From: Njordibacter sp905182035
GTDB lineage: Bacteria; Pseudomonadota; Gammaproteobacteria; Pseudomonadales; Balneatricaceae
Direction of reading: 5' to 3'
NCBI RefSeq assembly: GCF_047730075.1
Contig: NZ_CP159831.1
Span: 310,001-374,000, forward strand
DNA: 64,000 bases
The notes beneath the pieces were generated by a model. It did not search any database. It worked only from the letters and a program-made list of their open reading frames with translations, and was not told where the DNA came from. The translations under genes were made by a program, and so were the position numbers. This document shows, piece after piece, positions 30,505-39,777 of this stretch; the stretch's first letter is position 1; each line of letters opens with the position of its first letter.

Positions 30505-31287
30505 ATGGTTATGTTCCCTGCTATTGATGAAGCCCAGCGCTTACAATACTTGCAAGCGCTAGGGATTGCGAGTTGGTTGCCGATTGAGCCGCTGGTCGGT
30601 AGTGACGCCAATGATGTGCTGTGGCAGGAAGAATTGGTACAGGCCAGCAATAGCTCGTCAGCAAGAGATCTGCTTGCCCCATCAACCATAGTGTTTTCTG
30701 TACAATCGTTATCTGTTGAAGCCGATACTGCGCCGTCAATTGTTGAGGTTCTGCCTCCAATGCCGGTGACAGTTACTCATCCAGACCGGCTCGCTCCGCT
30801 ACACTTAGGGTTATCTTGGTACAGTAACGGAGTGTTGGTGGTAAACGATATACCAGTGCAAGAAGGGGCCGCTATGAGCAGCCCTATACAGCGCTTACAA
30901 ACAGCCATCGTTAATGCCCTACGCTCTACGTTGGTAGATGCCAGTGCGCAAGCTATGCCTGCAGTATCTATGGAATTTAACTGGCCGTTAGTACCAGGTC
31001 CCCACGCCGATCACTCATTAATGGGGGCGCAAAGTGGGCTCAAATACAGCCTAATAAAATTGTTAAAGGATAACTCATGCAGCAAGCTCTTGATAATGGG
31101 ACCTGCGGCGATACAATTACTTAAGCCTGGCATGACCCTTGGCGAAAGTACCCATATTGAACTACCTAATATGGTGATCGAAGCGGTATATAGCCACAGT
31201 TTGCACCAGCTATTAGCTGTGCCGACTCTTAAAGCTGATACCTGGCAGCACTTACAGTCACTATTTAACGCTCCCAAAACGGTTTAG
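30505..31287 (+). CDS. Candidate divergent DNA polymerase III psi subunit (HolD-like)
   Basis: 260 residues of uncertain family. It occupies the position of holD immediately before rimI (6-base gap), as in E. coli holD-rimI-prfC. The N-terminus RLQYLQALGIASWLP resembles the chi-binding N-terminal peptide of HolD (QLQQLGITQW). The C-terminal ~70 residues (SKLLIMGPAAIQLL and SHSLHQLLAVPTLKADTWQHL) resemble the uracil-glycosylase-like fold that psi shares. It is about twice the length of E. coli psi, with a variable middle segment. The chi partner holC is in this window at 53.4 kb. Assignment is an inference. Confidence 0.6.
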   Translation: MVMFPAIDEAQRLQYLQALGIASWLPIEPLVGSDANDVLWQEELVQASNSSSARDLLAPSTIVFSVQSLSVEADTAPSIVEVLPPMPVTVTHPDRLAPLHLGLSWYSNGVLVVNDIPVQEGAAMSSPIQRLQTAIVNALRSTLVDASAQAMPAVSMEFNWPLVPGPHADHSLMGAQSGLKYSLIKLLKDNSCSKLLIMGPAAIQLLKPGMTLGESTHIELPNMVIEAVYSHSLHQLLAVPTLKADTWQHLQSLFNAPKTV

Positions 31288-31293
31288 TAAAGG

Positions 31294-31755
31294 ATGTTTA
31301 TTCGTGCTTTAGTTAAGGACGATATCGATCAGATAATGGATTTTTCGCTGGGACCAAATGAATCGGCTTGGTCAAAAAAGGCCTTAGAGATTGCTTTGGA
31401 AGGTGTGTTAGGTGGCACTTACCTAGCTGACGTTGGTTTAGATGCAACCACAGGCCAGGTGATGGCTTATGCCGTAGCAAGTTATGCTGTTGATCAAGCT
31501 GATGTGCAACATATTGTGGTAAACCAGTCCTTTAGGGGGCAGAGTTTAGGGCGACAATTGTTGCAAGCATTGATCAAAGGTCTAGTGAGCCGAGGGGCAG
31601 AGACAGTGTTTTTAGAAGTACAGCCTTCTAATCAAGTAGCCGTTAATTTGTATCAATCTATGGGTTTTGAATGTATACAAAAACGCCGAGATTATTATTC
31701 CGGCGTTGATGGTGTGCGAGAAGACGCTTGGGTGTTTAGCCTAGCGTGTCTGTAG
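31294..31755 (+). CDS. rimI: Ribosomal protein S18 alanine N-acetyltransferase
   Basis: GNAT-fold enzyme that acetylates the N-terminal alanine of ribosomal protein S18. It has 153 residues. The acetyl-CoA loop is RGQSLGRQLLQ, followed by FLEVQPSNQVAVNLYQSMGF and the RimI-type ending KRRDYYSG. It lies 6 bases after the HolD candidate, as in E. coli holD-rimI. Its last 20 bases overlap the convergent SulP gene. Confidence 0.92.
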   Translation: MFIRALVKDDIDQIMDFSLGPNESAWSKKALEIALEGVLGGTYLADVGLDATTGQVMAYAVASYAVDQADVQHIVVNQSFRGQSLGRQLLQALIKGLVSRGAETVFLEVQPSNQVAVNLYQSMGFECIQKRRDYYSGVDGVREDAWVFSLACL

Positions 31756-33262
31756 CGACTTTATAATCTGGGTCTTCAATGACATTTAGCTCTACCATGT
31801 TGCCCGCTTTAGACAAGAGACGCTTACAGTCTGCACTAAGGTGGCGAAGGTGTAGGGTCTTGCCAGCTCGCGAATACCGTTCAGCTAGGGTATCAACGGC
31901 CTCCAAGCCAGAGTGATCAGCTACACGTGAACGCTCGAAATCAATAATTACATCATTTGGATCTTGGCTTGGGTCAAATAAGTCCAAGAAGTTTTGTACT
32001 GAGCCAAAGAAAATCGGCCCACGTAAGTAATAGATACGGCTACCATCCACGTCTTTATGGGTTACCTGTGTATGTTTTGCATGCTTCCAGGCAAACACTA
32101 GAGCCGAACAAATAACACCCACTACCACGGCGATAGCAAGATCGGTAATTACCGTAACGCCAGAAACCAATATTAATACAAAGGCATCGGATTTAGGAAT
32201 TTTTCCCAAAATACGGAAGCTGGACCATTCAAAGGTGCCTAACACCACTATAAACATAACACCGATTAAGGCGGCCAACGGGATCATTTCAATAAGAGAG
32301 GATGCCACTAAGATAAAGGCCAGAAGGAATAACGCAGCGCTAATGCCAGAAAGGCGGCCACGCCCACCAGAATTGACGTTTATCATACTCTGTCCAATCA
32401 TGGCGCAACCACCCATGCCACCAAACAAGCCAGTTGCAGTGTTAGCGATACCTTGGCCAACACATTCTTTATTACCGCGGCCGCGGGTGCCAGTAATTTC
32501 ATCAACCAAAGTAAGAGTTAATAATGATTCGATTAATCCAATAGCGGCCAAAATGATAGCGTAAGGCAAAATGATAATTAGGGTGGCCAAAGTGTAAGGT
32601 ACTTGAGGAAGATGGAAGCTAGGTAGGCCTCCCGCAATGGAGGCGATATCGCCCACAGAGCGTGTATCCAACTCCATGAACCACGCTAACAAAGTCACTA
32701 CCAAAATAGCCACTAAGGATGATGGAACGGCGCGAGTGAGTTTAGGTAAAAAGTGAATGATCGCCATGGTAAGGACAATTAACCCGATTAACAAATACAG
32801 CTGGGTGCCTTCTAGCCACTGCAAGTTACCGTTATTGTCGATGAACTTAAATTGGCTCAATTGTGCCAAAAAGATAACGATCGCCAAGCCGTTAACAAAA
32901 CCTAACATTACTGGATGAGGCACCATGCGGATGAATTTTCCTAGCCGAAAAACGCCAGCTAAAACCTGTAAGATACCCATTAATACAACAGTAATAAAGA
33001 GGTACTCCACCCCGTGGTCGGCCACCAAAGCTACCATAACCACTGCTAATGCGCCGGTAGCACCAGAAATCATTCCAGGGCGGCCACCGATAACAGCGGT
33101 GATTAAACCCACCATAAAGGCAGCATATAAGCCCACTAGTGGATCTACACCTGCTACAAAAGCAAAAGCAACAGCTTCAGGCACTAACGCAAGAGCAACC
33201 GTAAGGCCGGAGAGTATGTCATTTTTTGCATTAGCCGGAGCACGGCTTGCCAGATCGAACAT
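31736..33262 (-). CDS. SulP family anion transporter with STAS domain
   Basis: Inner-membrane transporter of 508 residues with about 10-12 membrane segments and a C-terminal cytoplasmic STAS domain (DVIIDFERSRVADHSGLEA; residues ~400-490). The N-terminus ILSGLTVALALVPEAVAFAF is the SulP signature. Family members carry sulfate, bicarbonate or other anions, often with sodium; no residue here decides the substrate. It is inverted relative to rimI and prfC and overlaps the rimI 3' end by 20 bases, so it interrupts the usual rimI-prfC neighbourhood. Confidence 0.92.
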   Translation of the reverse strand: MFDLASRAPANAKNDILSGLTVALALVPEAVAFAFVAGVDPLVGLYAAFMVGLITAVIGGRPGMISGATGALAVVMVALVADHGVEYLFITVVLMGILQVLAGVFRLGKFIRMVPHPVMLGFVNGLAIVIFLAQLSQFKFIDNNGNLQWLEGTQLYLLIGLIVLTMAIIHFLPKLTRAVPSSLVAILVVTLLAWFMELDTRSVGDIASIAGGLPSFHLPQVPYTLATLIIILPYAIILAAIGLIESLLTLTLVDEITGTRGRGNKECVGQGIANTATGLFGGMGGCAMIGQSMINVNSGGRGRLSGISAALFLLAFILVASSLIEMIPLAALIGVMFIVVLGTFEWSSFRILGKIPKSDAFVLILVSGVTVITDLAIAVVVGVICSALVFAWKHAKHTQVTHKDVDGSRIYYLRGPIFFGSVQNFLDLFDPSQDPNDVIIDFERSRVADHSGLEAVDTLAERYSRAGKTLHLRHLSADCKRLLSKAGNMVELNVIEDPDYKVATDTLG

Positions 33263-33469
33263 GATATTTCCTAATAACAGGGGACTGTAAAAACGCGCGT
33301 ATTATACGTAAATTATCACTATTTTTCAATATATTGATAGGGATCTGGTTGTTTTTTAACCACTTTTTCAGTGTTTTATATTGAGGAAAAGACGCTAATC
33401 AGCGACAATAGGCACTATTCTGGGCACACGCCAATGTGCCATCCTATATTGCCACAGATTGTATCCATT

Positions 33470-35053
33470 ATGCCCAACTTGATTGCAGAAGAAGTCGCAA
33501 CGCGAAGAACCTTTGCCATTATATCTCACCCCGACGCGGGTAAAACCACCATCACCGAAAAACTATTGTTATTTGGACAAGCTATTCAAATAGCAGGTTC
33601 GGTAAAGGGTAAGAAGGGTGATAAAAAAGCCACCTCAGATTGGATGGCGATGGAGCAGCAACGAGGTATATCCGTGACCTCCTCGGTGATGCAGTTCCCC
33701 TATAAGGACCGTACCGTAAATCTTTTGGATACCCCAGGGCACGAGGACTTTTCTGAAGATACTTATCGCACATTGACGGCGGTCGACTCAGTGCTAATGG
33801 TTATTGATGGCGCTAAAGGTGTGGAAGATCGAACCGTTAAACTTATGGAAGTTTGTCGTTTACGAGACACACCTATTTTCACCTTCGTCAACAAAATGGA
33901 CCGGGAAGTACGTGAGCAAATAGAAGTCTTGGATGAAGTCGAAGACGTGCTTAACATTGCTTGTGCGCCTATTACCTGGCCCATTAGTATGGGCAAACGC
34001 TTTAAGGGTGTGTACAACCTTTATACCGACACCTTACACTTATTCACCCCAGGTCAGGGCCACACCATTCCTGAAGATATTCAAATTAAAGGATTGGAAT
34101 CTGATGAGGCCGCAGAAGTGCTGGGTGAATTATTGGAAGAATTGAAAGAAGAAATTGAATTAGTACGTGGTGCAAGCCATAAATTTGATATGCAGTTGTT
34201 CTTAGAGGGCAAGCTGACACCGGTATTCTTTGGTACGGCTTTATCCAACTTTGGCATTCGTGAAATGCTGGATTACTTCGTAAAATGGGCGCCCGCTCCA
34301 AAGTTTCGAGATGCAGGTGAGCGTGTAGTGCAAGCGGTGGAGTCTAAATTCACTGGCTTTGTATTTAAAATCCAAGCCAATATGGACCCTAAGCACCGTG
34401 ATCGTATTGCCTTTATGCGCATTTGTTCTGGTAGCTATGAACGGGGCATGAAAATGCGCCATGTACGTATAGGTAAGGATGTAAAAGTTGCTGATGCAGT
34501 AACGTTTATGGCTGGCGAGCGTTCCAACGTAGAGCAGGCATGGCCTGGTGACATTATTGGCTTACATAACCATGGCACTATTCAGATTGGTGATACCTTC
34601 ACTGCTGGTGAAAATCTTAAGTTTGCAGGTATTCCTCATTTTGCACCTGAGCTTTTTCGTCGAGTACGTCTTAAAGACCCGTTAAAGATGAAGCAGCTGA
34701 AGAAGGGATTGCAGCAGCTATCGGAAGAAGGTTCAACTCAGTTGTTTATGCCAGGGAAAAATAACGACCTGATTGTTGGCGCAGTAGGTGTATTGCAGTT
34801 TGAGGTAGTCGCCTACCGTTTGCAGGACGAGTACAAAGTTGAATGCATCTATGAGCCTATTAGCGTCAACACTGCCCGCTGGGTTGAGTGTGATGACAGC
34901 AAAATGCTTGATGAATTTAAGCGTAAGGCGGCAGAAAATTTGGCTATCGATGGCGGTGGTCACTTAACCTATTTGGCACCTTCTAGAGTGAACCTAAGTT
35001 TAACGGAAGAGCGCTGGCCAGACATTCGTTTCCGCGCAACGCGGGAACACTAA
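33470..35053 (+). CDS. prfC: Peptide chain release factor 3
   Basis: GTPase that recycles RF1/RF2 from the ribosome after termination. It has 527 residues from the ATG at 33470 (MPNLIAEEVATRRTFA); the frame is open to 33371 but those residues are not family-like. G motifs: SHPDAGKTT (G1), DTPGHEDFSEDTYR (G3) and NKMDRE (G4). The ending WPDIRFRATREH matches the family closely. yjjV follows 26 bases later. Confidence 0.97.
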   Translation: MPNLIAEEVATRRTFAIISHPDAGKTTITEKLLLFGQAIQIAGSVKGKKGDKKATSDWMAMEQQRGISVTSSVMQFPYKDRTVNLLDTPGHEDFSEDTYRTLTAVDSVLMVIDGAKGVEDRTVKLMEVCRLRDTPIFTFVNKMDREVREQIEVLDEVEDVLNIACAPITWPISMGKRFKGVYNLYTDTLHLFTPGQGHTIPEDIQIKGLESDEAAEVLGELLEELKEEIELVRGASHKFDMQLFLEGKLTPVFFGTALSNFGIREMLDYFVKWAPAPKFRDAGERVVQAVESKFTGFVFKIQANMDPKHRDRIAFMRICSGSYERGMKMRHVRIGKDVKVADAVTFMAGERSNVEQAWPGDIIGLHNHGTIQIGDTFTAGENLKFAGIPHFAPELFRRVRLKDPLKMKQLKKGLQQLSEEGSTQLFMPGKNNDLIVGAVGVLQFEVVAYRLQDEYKVECIYEPISVNTARWVECDDSKMLDEFKRKAAENLAIDGGGHLTYLAPSRVNLSLTEERWPDIRFRATREH

Positions 35054-35079
35054 CACCAGTTTAAAAAGGGGGGGTTTTA

Positions 35080-35865
35080 ATGCATCAGTTGATTGACAGT
35101 CACTGTCATTGGGATCACCCTCGTTTGCAAAGTCTGCAGCCCCATTTATGGCGCTCTTGCCTTGACCAAGGGGTGGGGCAGTTAGTGGTGCCTGGAACTC
35201 AGAAAGCCTTGTTTGCCCAGCAAATATCCCTATGTGAACAGCACCCATGTTGGCATTTAGCCCTTGGCCTTCATCCCTATTTTAGTGACCAGCACATTCC
35301 GCAGCACCTCACAGATTTAGCTGACGCCATTCACCACTATAAACCCATTGCTGTGGGTGAGATTGGGCTGGATTTTGTGTTAGACATAGAACTTGAGGGG
35401 TTTTCCATAGCTCACCAAGAACGTTGGTTTGTAGCACAGGTGCAACTAGCCCAACAAACGAAACTACCTCTCATTGTGCATAGCCGAAAAGCCAACGATC
35501 GTTTAGGCCAGCTTTTAAGGCAGTTAAAATTTGATCAGGGCGGTATTGTGCACGGGTTTAGTGGTAGCGTGCAGCAAGCTGAAAAATTTATCCAGTTGGG
35601 ATTTAAGATAGGCCTAGGTGGTAGCCTAACCTATGAGCGAGCTCAAGCCATGAGACGTTTAGCACAAGCACTGCCACTCACAGGTATCGTACTAGAAACC
35701 GATGCGCCAGATATGCCAATGGCAGGGCAGGGCAAAGGGCAGCCTAATCGACCGGACATGTTGCCACGTGTGCTGGCAGTGTTGGCAGAGCTACGGCGGG
35801 AGTCTTTATCTGAGATCGCCATGCAGACTGTAGCTAACACCTTAGACGTGCTAAGACTTAAATAG
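35080..35865 (+). CDS. yjjV: TatD family metal-dependent hydrolase (YjjV-like)
   Basis: TIM-barrel hydrolase of the TatD DNase family, 261 residues. The metal-binding motifs are IDSHCHWDHP at the N-terminus, GEIGLDF, PLIVHSRKA and VLETDAPDM near the C-terminus. The gene follows prfC, and yjjV lies in the same broad neighbourhood in E. coli. A run of G (AAAAAGGGGGGG) just before the ATG serves as the ribosome-binding site. Substrate in vivo is unknown; relatives are 3' exonucleases. Confidence 0.93.
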   Translation: MHQLIDSHCHWDHPRLQSLQPHLWRSCLDQGVGQLVVPGTQKALFAQQISLCEQHPCWHLALGLHPYFSDQHIPQHLTDLADAIHHYKPIAVGEIGLDFVLDIELEGFSIAHQERWFVAQVQLAQQTKLPLIVHSRKANDRLGQLLRQLKFDQGGIVHGFSGSVQQAEKFIQLGFKIGLGGSLTYERAQAMRRLAQALPLTGIVLETDAPDMPMAGQGKGQPNRPDMLPRVLAVLAELRRESLSEIAMQTVANTLDVLRLK

Positions 35866-35900
35866 CCTGCTTGGTATCTTTTAAATGTTAGTATAGAGGG

Positions 35901-37808
35901 TTAGCACATGTCTTCAAATGGATTGCTAATGGATAAATTCACAGCTTTTGCATAGCCTGGGATATGAATCTCGTTGCGATTTATGAGTAAATCTTCGCCA
36001 GTTAATACGTTATGGCCAAATTTATAAGTTGGCTTAGATAGGCCACGCATGCTTTGTAAATCATAATTGGCTGCGGCTTGAGTATGGGTTTCTTGGGCTA
36101 GGAGCATCTGTTGCATAGCTTTAGTGCCATGTTTTTTGACCATGAGCTGATTAGCCACATGAGGTCCCATTATTACTGCACTGGCGTTGTTACCGCCAAA
36201 TCCCTTTGAATTCAGCAGCACAGTATCGATGCCCTCTATACCAACTTCATGGTGGGCGGCTTGGATAGCTAAATGACTATCATGAACATCGCTCGCGACG
36301 TGATCTATGGTGGCGATCCCGGGTAAAACTCCATAGCGCCACACGCCCAGAGAAACGGCAAGTTGATCGCCCCCTGCTGTGCCTTGAGAGTGGCCAAGGT
36401 AAGCTTTAACCGCAGCCACTTTCCAGCGATCTATGCCAAAGGCCTTAGCAGTTTCATTGATGACGTGGGATTCGGTAACACGATTCTGTGGTGTACTTGT
36501 ACCATGGGCTTGCACACAAGAGCGTTGGCGTAACGACTCTGTGCCTAGCATCGTTTCTGTAAGGGCTGCTGCTTTGGCCAAGGTGATGTAATTACCTATG
36601 CCTGGGGCTGATATAGATTTTTTATGACCATCAGCGTTAACAAATACACCAGGCACTGCACCATGAATTTGCGCACCTAGCTTGAGGGCTAGGTCGTCGC
36701 TGGCGAGCACAATCCATTGGGAGGCTTCCCCCATAGTGAAACCACAGTTACTGGAGAAGGGGCGAGAGGTGCGGCGGAGATCGGCCTCAGCGCTGGCATC
36801 TAAGGCACACACTTCATGATCTTCGGCTAAAGCACCCATGGTGCGGAAGCCTTCCATAACTTCAGGGGTAATAGGTGCATCACTGCCACCGACGATGACT
36901 AGATCTCGGCGACCACTTTTAATGTCTTCAACGGCATTACGTAGATTGTATAGAAACGTAGCACATGCACCTAAGGCAGAACCCACAGCACCAACACTAC
37001 CTAATAAATAGGCATTAACAAAATCAGCTGGCATTTGACCATAACCCAACGGCATTTGTTTTGAAGTAATACGTTTCCCAGTACTTGGATTTTTTAGTAA
37101 GCCGCCAAAACCGGCTTCATCTAGCTGACCAATGGAGTTGCTAGCGTAAACAGCAATACGGTCTGGTGCAACTTGGTCTTGCATAGTTTGCCAGGCAATA
37201 CCTGTGGAACTGAGGGCGTCAGATGCGCCAAACACAGTCATTTGTAAATTGCGTGGGTGGTTGCGAGACTGGTACAGCGAACCGGGTTCAAACCCATCAG
37301 GTAGTTGGCCTGCTGCACTCACTGGTGCGCGCTTGGTGTCTGGTAGAATAGCCGAAAAGGTGCCGCTTATGGTCACTTCTACGGTGTCGCCGTCAACTGA
37401 GGTTACTTGCCAATTGTCTGGTAGGCGGTTGGGTAGGTGGCGCTTACGCATACGAATACAGGTGCAGTCGCCGGACGCTGGTTTAATTTCGGCCGCTTTG
37501 TTTAATACTAGTTGGTGGATATCGTAAGCTTCCGGCCGGATAGCACGTATCAGAGTGGCATCTTTTAATTGTTGGCCCAGTAGTTCAGTTAACTGAACCT
37601 GGGTTAGTCCTTGCTCTTGGCCGGTAACGTGGTATAGACCATTGTAGAAGGTGGCTTTGTTGGTTAGTGTGGCGAGGTCTGTCATCGTGTCCAGACGGCT
37701 TTGTGTATCTAAGTGATCAACAATTAGGCGGCGATAACCATGGTGGGAGGAGGTTCGACCAGCGGCATTTATTCCGCCAAAACCAATAATGACTGGTAGA
37801 TTCGACAA
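35901..37808 (-). CDS. fabY: Beta-ketoacyl-ACP synthase FabY
   Basis: Large ketosynthase of 635 residues, matching the length of FabY, the Pseudomonas enzyme that starts fatty acid synthesis by condensing acetyl-CoA with malonyl-ACP in place of FabH. The N-terminus PVIIGFGGINAAGRTSSHHG is FabY-like. The catalytic Cys is likely in GALGACATFLYN; the His motifs are in VQAHGTSTPQN and KAYLGHSQGTAG. It is a single-gene unit on the minus strand, convergent with yjjV. Confidence 0.92.
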   Translation of the reverse strand: MSNLPVIIGFGGINAAGRTSSHHGYRRLIVDHLDTQSRLDTMTDLATLTNKATFYNGLYHVTGQEQGLTQVQLTELLGQQLKDATLIRAIRPEAYDIHQLVLNKAAEIKPASGDCTCIRMRKRHLPNRLPDNWQVTSVDGDTVEVTISGTFSAILPDTKRAPVSAAGQLPDGFEPGSLYQSRNHPRNLQMTVFGASDALSSTGIAWQTMQDQVAPDRIAVYASNSIGQLDEAGFGGLLKNPSTGKRITSKQMPLGYGQMPADFVNAYLLGSVGAVGSALGACATFLYNLRNAVEDIKSGRRDLVIVGGSDAPITPEVMEGFRTMGALAEDHEVCALDASAEADLRRTSRPFSSNCGFTMGEASQWIVLASDDLALKLGAQIHGAVPGVFVNADGHKKSISAPGIGNYITLAKAAALTETMLGTESLRQRSCVQAHGTSTPQNRVTESHVINETAKAFGIDRWKVAAVKAYLGHSQGTAGGDQLAVSLGVWRYGVLPGIATIDHVASDVHDSHLAIQAAHHEVGIEGIDTVLLNSKGFGGNNASAVIMGPHVANQLMVKKHGTKAMQQMLLAQETHTQAAANYDLQSMRGLSKPTYKFGHNVLTGEDLLINRNEIHIPGYAKAVNLSISNPFEDMC

Positions 37809-37894
37809 CTAACAATTCCCCAAAATGAATGACATGAACACGTTAGTGGCCATTCTAGCAGAGTGGTGGCTAAACTCTAGGTCTGTGACGTATT

Positions 37895-38203
37895 CTAGTG
37901 TATTCGATGCACTTCCAAGTGCAGGTGCGTGACTTTCTTACCTAATAAATGCAATTCACCTTGGGTTCTTTGCTCACCATCACTGCTGAATTCAAAAGTG
38001 AATTGCCGCAATGGCGATATGTGGCCTTTGTGATCGCGGTTTAGGCGAGTTTTTTTAAGCACCACAGTGTCATCAAGCAACTGAAGGTCTTGCTGCTGGC
38101 ATTGTTGCTTAGCGACTGAGCGAGCTCGATCTTTCGCAGCACTCGTATCCCACCAGTAAAGTAAGCCTAAAACTAAAGGCAATAAAAGCCACTCCAAACT
38201 CAT
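37895..38203 (-). CDS. DUF3301 family protein
   Basis: 102 residues. A short N-terminal membrane helix (LEWLLLPLVLGLLYWW) is followed by a soluble domain containing QQQDLQLLDDTVVLKK and FTFEFSSDGEQRTQGEL, which I associate with DUF3301; function unknown. Its start codon overlaps the yciH stop by one base, so it is translationally coupled to yciH. Confidence 0.82.
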   Translation of the reverse strand: MSLEWLLLPLVLGLLYWWDTSAAKDRARSVAKQQCQQQDLQLLDDTVVLKKTRLNRDHKGHISPLRQFTFEFSSDGEQRTQGELHLLGKKVTHLHLEVHRIH

Positions 38204-38541
38204 TACCCACCCGCCTTTTTAACAGAAGGCCAACCACGGTTAGCCAATAACACCGTTAGTATATCGCGTTGGTCACCTTGTAATTCAAGGGTCTGTTCCT
38301 TAACAGAGCCACCAGAACTAGTTTTTTGTTTGAGCTCTTTAAGTAATTTCTTTAACTCTGGCTTAGCCAGAGGTATGCCAGTGATGGTAGTGACACCTTT
38401 ACCTTTACGACCTTTAGTTTCAAGGCTAATGCGCACGTTGCCATCACCCACTGCACTAATATTATGGGCACATTGGCACTGAGCAAGGCCACAATCGGGG
38501 CAAAGTCGACCTTGGTCTGTGGAGTATACAAGTCTCGACAT
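38203..38541 (-). CDS. yciH: SUI1/eIF1-like translation factor YciH
   Basis: 112 residues, a bacterial homologue of eukaryotic eIF1 (SUI1). A short N-terminal Cys-rich segment (CPDCGLAQCQC) precedes the SUI1 domain with RISLETKGRKGKGVTTITG and ILTVLLANRGWPSVKKAGG. The ATG at 38541 is preceded by AGGGA about 9 bases upstream; an earlier in-frame codon at 38607 lies inside the preceding gene and is rejected. Role is thought to be in start-codon fidelity, but not settled. Confidence 0.93.
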   Translation of the reverse strand: MSRLVYSTDQGRLCPDCGLAQCQCAHNISAVGDGNVRISLETKGRKGKGVTTITGIPLAKPELKKLLKELKQKTSSGGSVKEQTLELQGDQRDILTVLLANRGWPSVKKAGG

Positions 38542-38542
38542 G

Positions 38543-39568
38543 TTAATATTTCCCTGGGGTGGTAATGCCGTGAATAGGGTCTTCAGTAGCAGTTTTTGGG
38601 CGCACAAGTTGCACTAACTCACTGCAGGGGTGCTGAACGCCGTTTCCCCACCATATTTTTTGCCATGGCTCTAGCTTATTGACCCGAATCATAGACCTAA
38701 TATCATCAATGTAATCCACACCGCGAGAGGAGTAGCTGATTAATCCTGCAGATAGAGCACGTGCAGTAACGGTTTGACCGTTGTTGATTAGGCATTCTCG
38801 GATACGACGCAAACCGATATAACCACCGTGAGAGTTTAAGTTGCGAATGTAGGCATCCACTGAATCTTGTGGGTTTTTAAATTGTCTTACTTCATAATTA
38901 GCGCCCTCAGGGCGGCCGCTAGGAACCAAACCGCAGCCAAGACTGAAACACCACTGACCGAATAAATTATTACCTTCAGTCGCAAAGCGAGAGGTGCCCC
39001 AGGCACTTTCATTAGCTGCTTGAGCCAACACCAGGGCCGTTGGTACTGTTCCAATTTTACGTAATAGTAAATCGATTTGCTCTGCAGGCACTTTGGTTTT
39101 GATTTTATGACTTTTTGACAAGCGGTTGAGACGTTTGGCCTGTTGTTGTGTGAGCCGCTGAGGGTTCATACGTTGAATTTCTGTACGAATCTGCACAACC
39201 TTCTCATTTGCTGTGTTGGATAATTGATTTAAGTAATTAAAAAATTTTATCTTTTTTGTTTTTACATCGTTAATAGCGGAAAAGTTAGGCAATGGCACCA
39301 CTTTTGGGCGTAAGCTAGATTCAATAGCGTGGCTAATGCTGGCGGCTGCATTGGCACTAGAAACCGCCCGAGGTGTGGTATTGGGCTGGGCGATTATCCC
39401 ACCCTTGGTGTAGTTAGCTGCGGCAGATTCGCTTGCGGTCTTTAATCGGTCAGTCTGAGCGCTAATTAATGCAGTTGTATCTATATTTTTAAGTAAAAAG
39501 GCGACCACAAGCAGTACAACTAAACTTATTAACTCGGCGTTCTGGCGCAAAAATGCTGGAGTATTCAT
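38543..39568 (-). CDS. Bax-like glucosaminidase domain protein
   Basis: 341 residues. One N-terminal membrane helix (LISLVVLLVVAFLL) is followed by a Ser/Ala-rich linker and a C-terminal GH73-type domain: ALVLAQAANESAWGTSRFA carries the likely catalytic glutamate, followed by NNLFGQWCF and YIRNLNSHGGY. The pattern resembles E. coli Bax. It should cleave glycan strands of peptidoglycan in the periplasm. It ends one base before the yciH start and is probably co-transcribed with yciH and the DUF3301 gene. Confidence 0.88.
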   Translation of the reverse strand: MNTPAFLRQNAELISLVVLLVVAFLLKNIDTTALISAQTDRLKTASESAAANYTKGGIIAQPNTTPRAVSSANAAASISHAIESSLRPKVVPLPNFSAINDVKTKKIKFFNYLNQLSNTANEKVVQIRTEIQRMNPQRLTQQQAKRLNRLSKSHKIKTKVPAEQIDLLLRKIGTVPTALVLAQAANESAWGTSRFATEGNNLFGQWCFSLGCGLVPSGRPEGANYEVRQFKNPQDSVDAYIRNLNSHGGYIGLRRIRECLINNGQTVTARALSAGLISYSSRGVDYIDDIRSMIRVNKLEPWQKIWWGNGVQHPCSELVQLVRPKTATEDPIHGITTPGKY

Positions 39569-39584
39569 AGGCAGCAGAAATCTC

Positions 39585-39773
39585 CTAGGGATTAATAAGC
39601 TTTGCTGTGGGGATATCCCTTTCCCCTAGCTGAGTCATTAAGCGAGCATTTTCTTGCTGCAATTGTGCGATTTCCAAGGTGGTTACCAAACTTTGGCTTA
39701 TCAATAGCGTTACCTTTTCTTCAAGTGCATGCATGAGCAGGTGAGAGCTGGTGGATGTTGATAAAGCAGCCAT
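39585..39773 (-). CDS. Small hypothetical coiled-coil protein
   Basis: 62 residues, not recognised. The C-terminal half (TTLEIAQLQQENARLMTQLGE) is a predicted coiled coil with leucine spacing. It starts 4 bases after the stop of the DUF1244 gene, with AAGG about 10 bases upstream, and ends 16 bases before the Bax-like gene. A longer frame to 39926 would run through the DUF1244 gene and is not supported. Confidence 0.55.
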   Translation of the reverse strand: MAALSTSTSSHLLMHALEEKVTLLISQSLVTTLEIAQLQQENARLMTQLGERDIPTAKLINP

Positions 39774-39777
39774 TGAA

